A stretch of DNA of 7,209 bases from Alistipes sp. (GTDB lineage: Bacteria; Bacteroidota; Bacteroidia; Bacteroidales; Rikenellaceae). Location: positions 1-7,209 of the forward strand of contig JAFVXS010000129.1 in the NCBI GenBank assembly GCA_017501025.1. Reading direction: 5' to 3'. Under the pieces are notes generated by a model. It was not told the DNA's origin. It did no database searches and saw nothing but the letters and a program-made list of their open reading frames with translations. Below are positions 6,935 through 7,209 of the stretch, piece by piece. The translations under genes and the position numbers were made by a program. Position 1 is the stretch's first letter. Every line of letters begins with the position of its first letter.

Positions 6935-6972
6935 ACACCTTTGACGCAAACTTGTTTGCGGGCAAGAGGTGT
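6935..6972. repeat. Long two-part hairpin directly after the terminator
   Basis: ACACCT (6935-6940) pairs with AGGTGT (6967-6972), extendable by two more pairs including a G-T wobble. Inside it, CGCAAAC (6945-6951) and GTTTGCG (6954-6960) are perfect reverse complements. A small internal bulge separates the two parts. There is no T-run after it on either strand, so it is not an obvious terminator. It begins immediately where the terminator's T-tract ends. Confidence 0.6.
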
Positions 6973-7031
6973 GAAAAAGAAAATTAGTTGTATATCAACT
7001 CCTTGCGAAGTGCAGTTTGGCAGCGCCCCCG
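6973..7031. other. Non-coding spacer with a short inverted repeat
   Basis: An A-rich start is followed by AGTTG-TATAT-CAACT (6986-7000), a 5-bp inverted repeat, then a shift to G/C-rich sequence (GCAGCGCCCCCG) before the 45-bp repeats. That G/C-rich end resembles the 3' end of a repeat unit and may be a decayed further copy. No credible gene or promoter is visible. Confidence 0.4.
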
Positions 7032-7121
7032 CGGCGAGCAGATGGGATAGACGAGCAGAGCGTTGTCAATCCCCCTCGGCGAGAGGATGGGATCGACGAG
7101 CAGAGCGATGTCTATCTCCCT
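7032..7121. repeat. Two tandem 45-bp repeat units
   Basis: Unit 1 (7032-7076) and unit 2 (7077-7121) match at 39 of 45 positions. Both begin CGGCGAG and share the core GACGAGCAGAGCG. The period is a multiple of three, and one plus-strand frame reads a WDRRAERC repeat through both units, but that frame begins inside the tRNA and has no start signal, so coding is unlikely. The G/C content is above that of the surrounding intergenic DNA. Function is unknown; it may be a duplicated piece of a dispersed intergenic element. Confidence 0.85.
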
Positions 7122-7130
7122 AAGAGTTTA

Positions 7131-7170
7131 GGTCAAGTAAGGTCGAGTAAAGTCGGGTAGGGTTGGTGGC
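7131..7170. repeat. Degenerate 10-base-period array, GGTCRAGTAA type
   Basis: Four consecutive 10-base blocks are related: GGTCAAGTAA, GGTCGAGTAA, AGTCGGGTAG and GGTTGGTGGC. The first two differ at one position and the last is most decayed. A period close to one DNA helical turn would put any binding site on the same face of the DNA. No function is recognised. Confidence 0.6.
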
Positions 7171-7180
7171 AAAAAACATC

Positions 7181-7209
7181 TAACACCCCTTAACAACCTT
7201 TAACTACCC
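7181..7209. repeat. Second 10-base-period array, TAACAACCTT type, reaching the window edge
   Basis: Three blocks follow at exactly 10-base spacing: TAACACCCCT, TAACAACCTT and TAACTACCC, the last cut by the window end at base 9. Read on the other strand (AAGGTTGTTA) it resembles the preceding array, so the two could form an imperfect dyad around the A-rich spacer at 7171-7180. The array may continue beyond the window. Confidence 0.55.

Noticed and set aside
6781..7123. Plus-strand frames running through the tRNA and the 45-bp repeats, including a repeated WDRRAERC peptide.
   Set aside because: They start in the promoter or the tRNA itself and cross a strong terminator; the peptide repeat follows from the 45-bp DNA period being a multiple of three.
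7120..7179. A 19-codon minus-strand frame across the first 10-base-period array.
   Set aside because: It has no promoter or ribosome site, and the 10-base period is incompatible with a coding repeat.
6860..7209. Possible integration (att) site at the 3' end of tRNA-His.
   Set aside because: The tRNA 3' end is not repeated downstream in the window and no integrase gene is visible.
7032..7209. CRISPR-like array.
   Set aside because: The repeats are directly adjacent with no unique spacers, and no cas gene is present.

Overview
The window looks like a stretch of Bacteroidota (Bacteroidales) chromosome. The main evidence is promoter style: three sites match the Bacteroidetes sigma-ABfr -7 box TAnnTTTG, and one also has a well-spaced upstream TTTG. 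Most gene starts lack a Shine-Dalgarno sequence and follow A/T-rich leaders. The protein families fit this group. A Rikenellaceae/Alistipes-like source is possible, but that is only an impression from codon style.

Left part, minus strand (1-2654): a promoter near 2681 reads leftward into a two-gene operon. The first gene is a U32-family protein resembling RlhA, the 23S rRNA C2501 hydroxylase. The second, 17 bases further on, is an RlmI-like class I SAM-dependent methyltransferase that runs off the left edge. Both probably modify RNA, most likely 23S rRNA.

Middle, plus strand (2745-6649): a divergent promoter drives serS (seryl-tRNA synthetase). Two hairpins follow serS, and the second looks like an intrinsic terminator. 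Next come a duplicated-domain AspT/YidE-family membrane transporter and, 22 bases downstream, a secreted alpha/beta-hydrolase of the PHB-depolymerase/feruloyl-esterase type. These last two are probably co-transcribed.

Right part (6650-7209): a compact tRNA-His unit has a near-consensus promoter, a leader hairpin, the tRNA and a strong terminator. The last 275 bases (6935-7209) hold no credible gene but are full of structure. They contain a long hairpin, a 45-bp tandem duplication, and two degenerate arrays with a 10-base period that are roughly complementary to each other. The second array touches the window edge. This non-coding tail is the least explained part of the window. The rest is conserved housekeeping and transport content, and I see no clear new multi-gene system.
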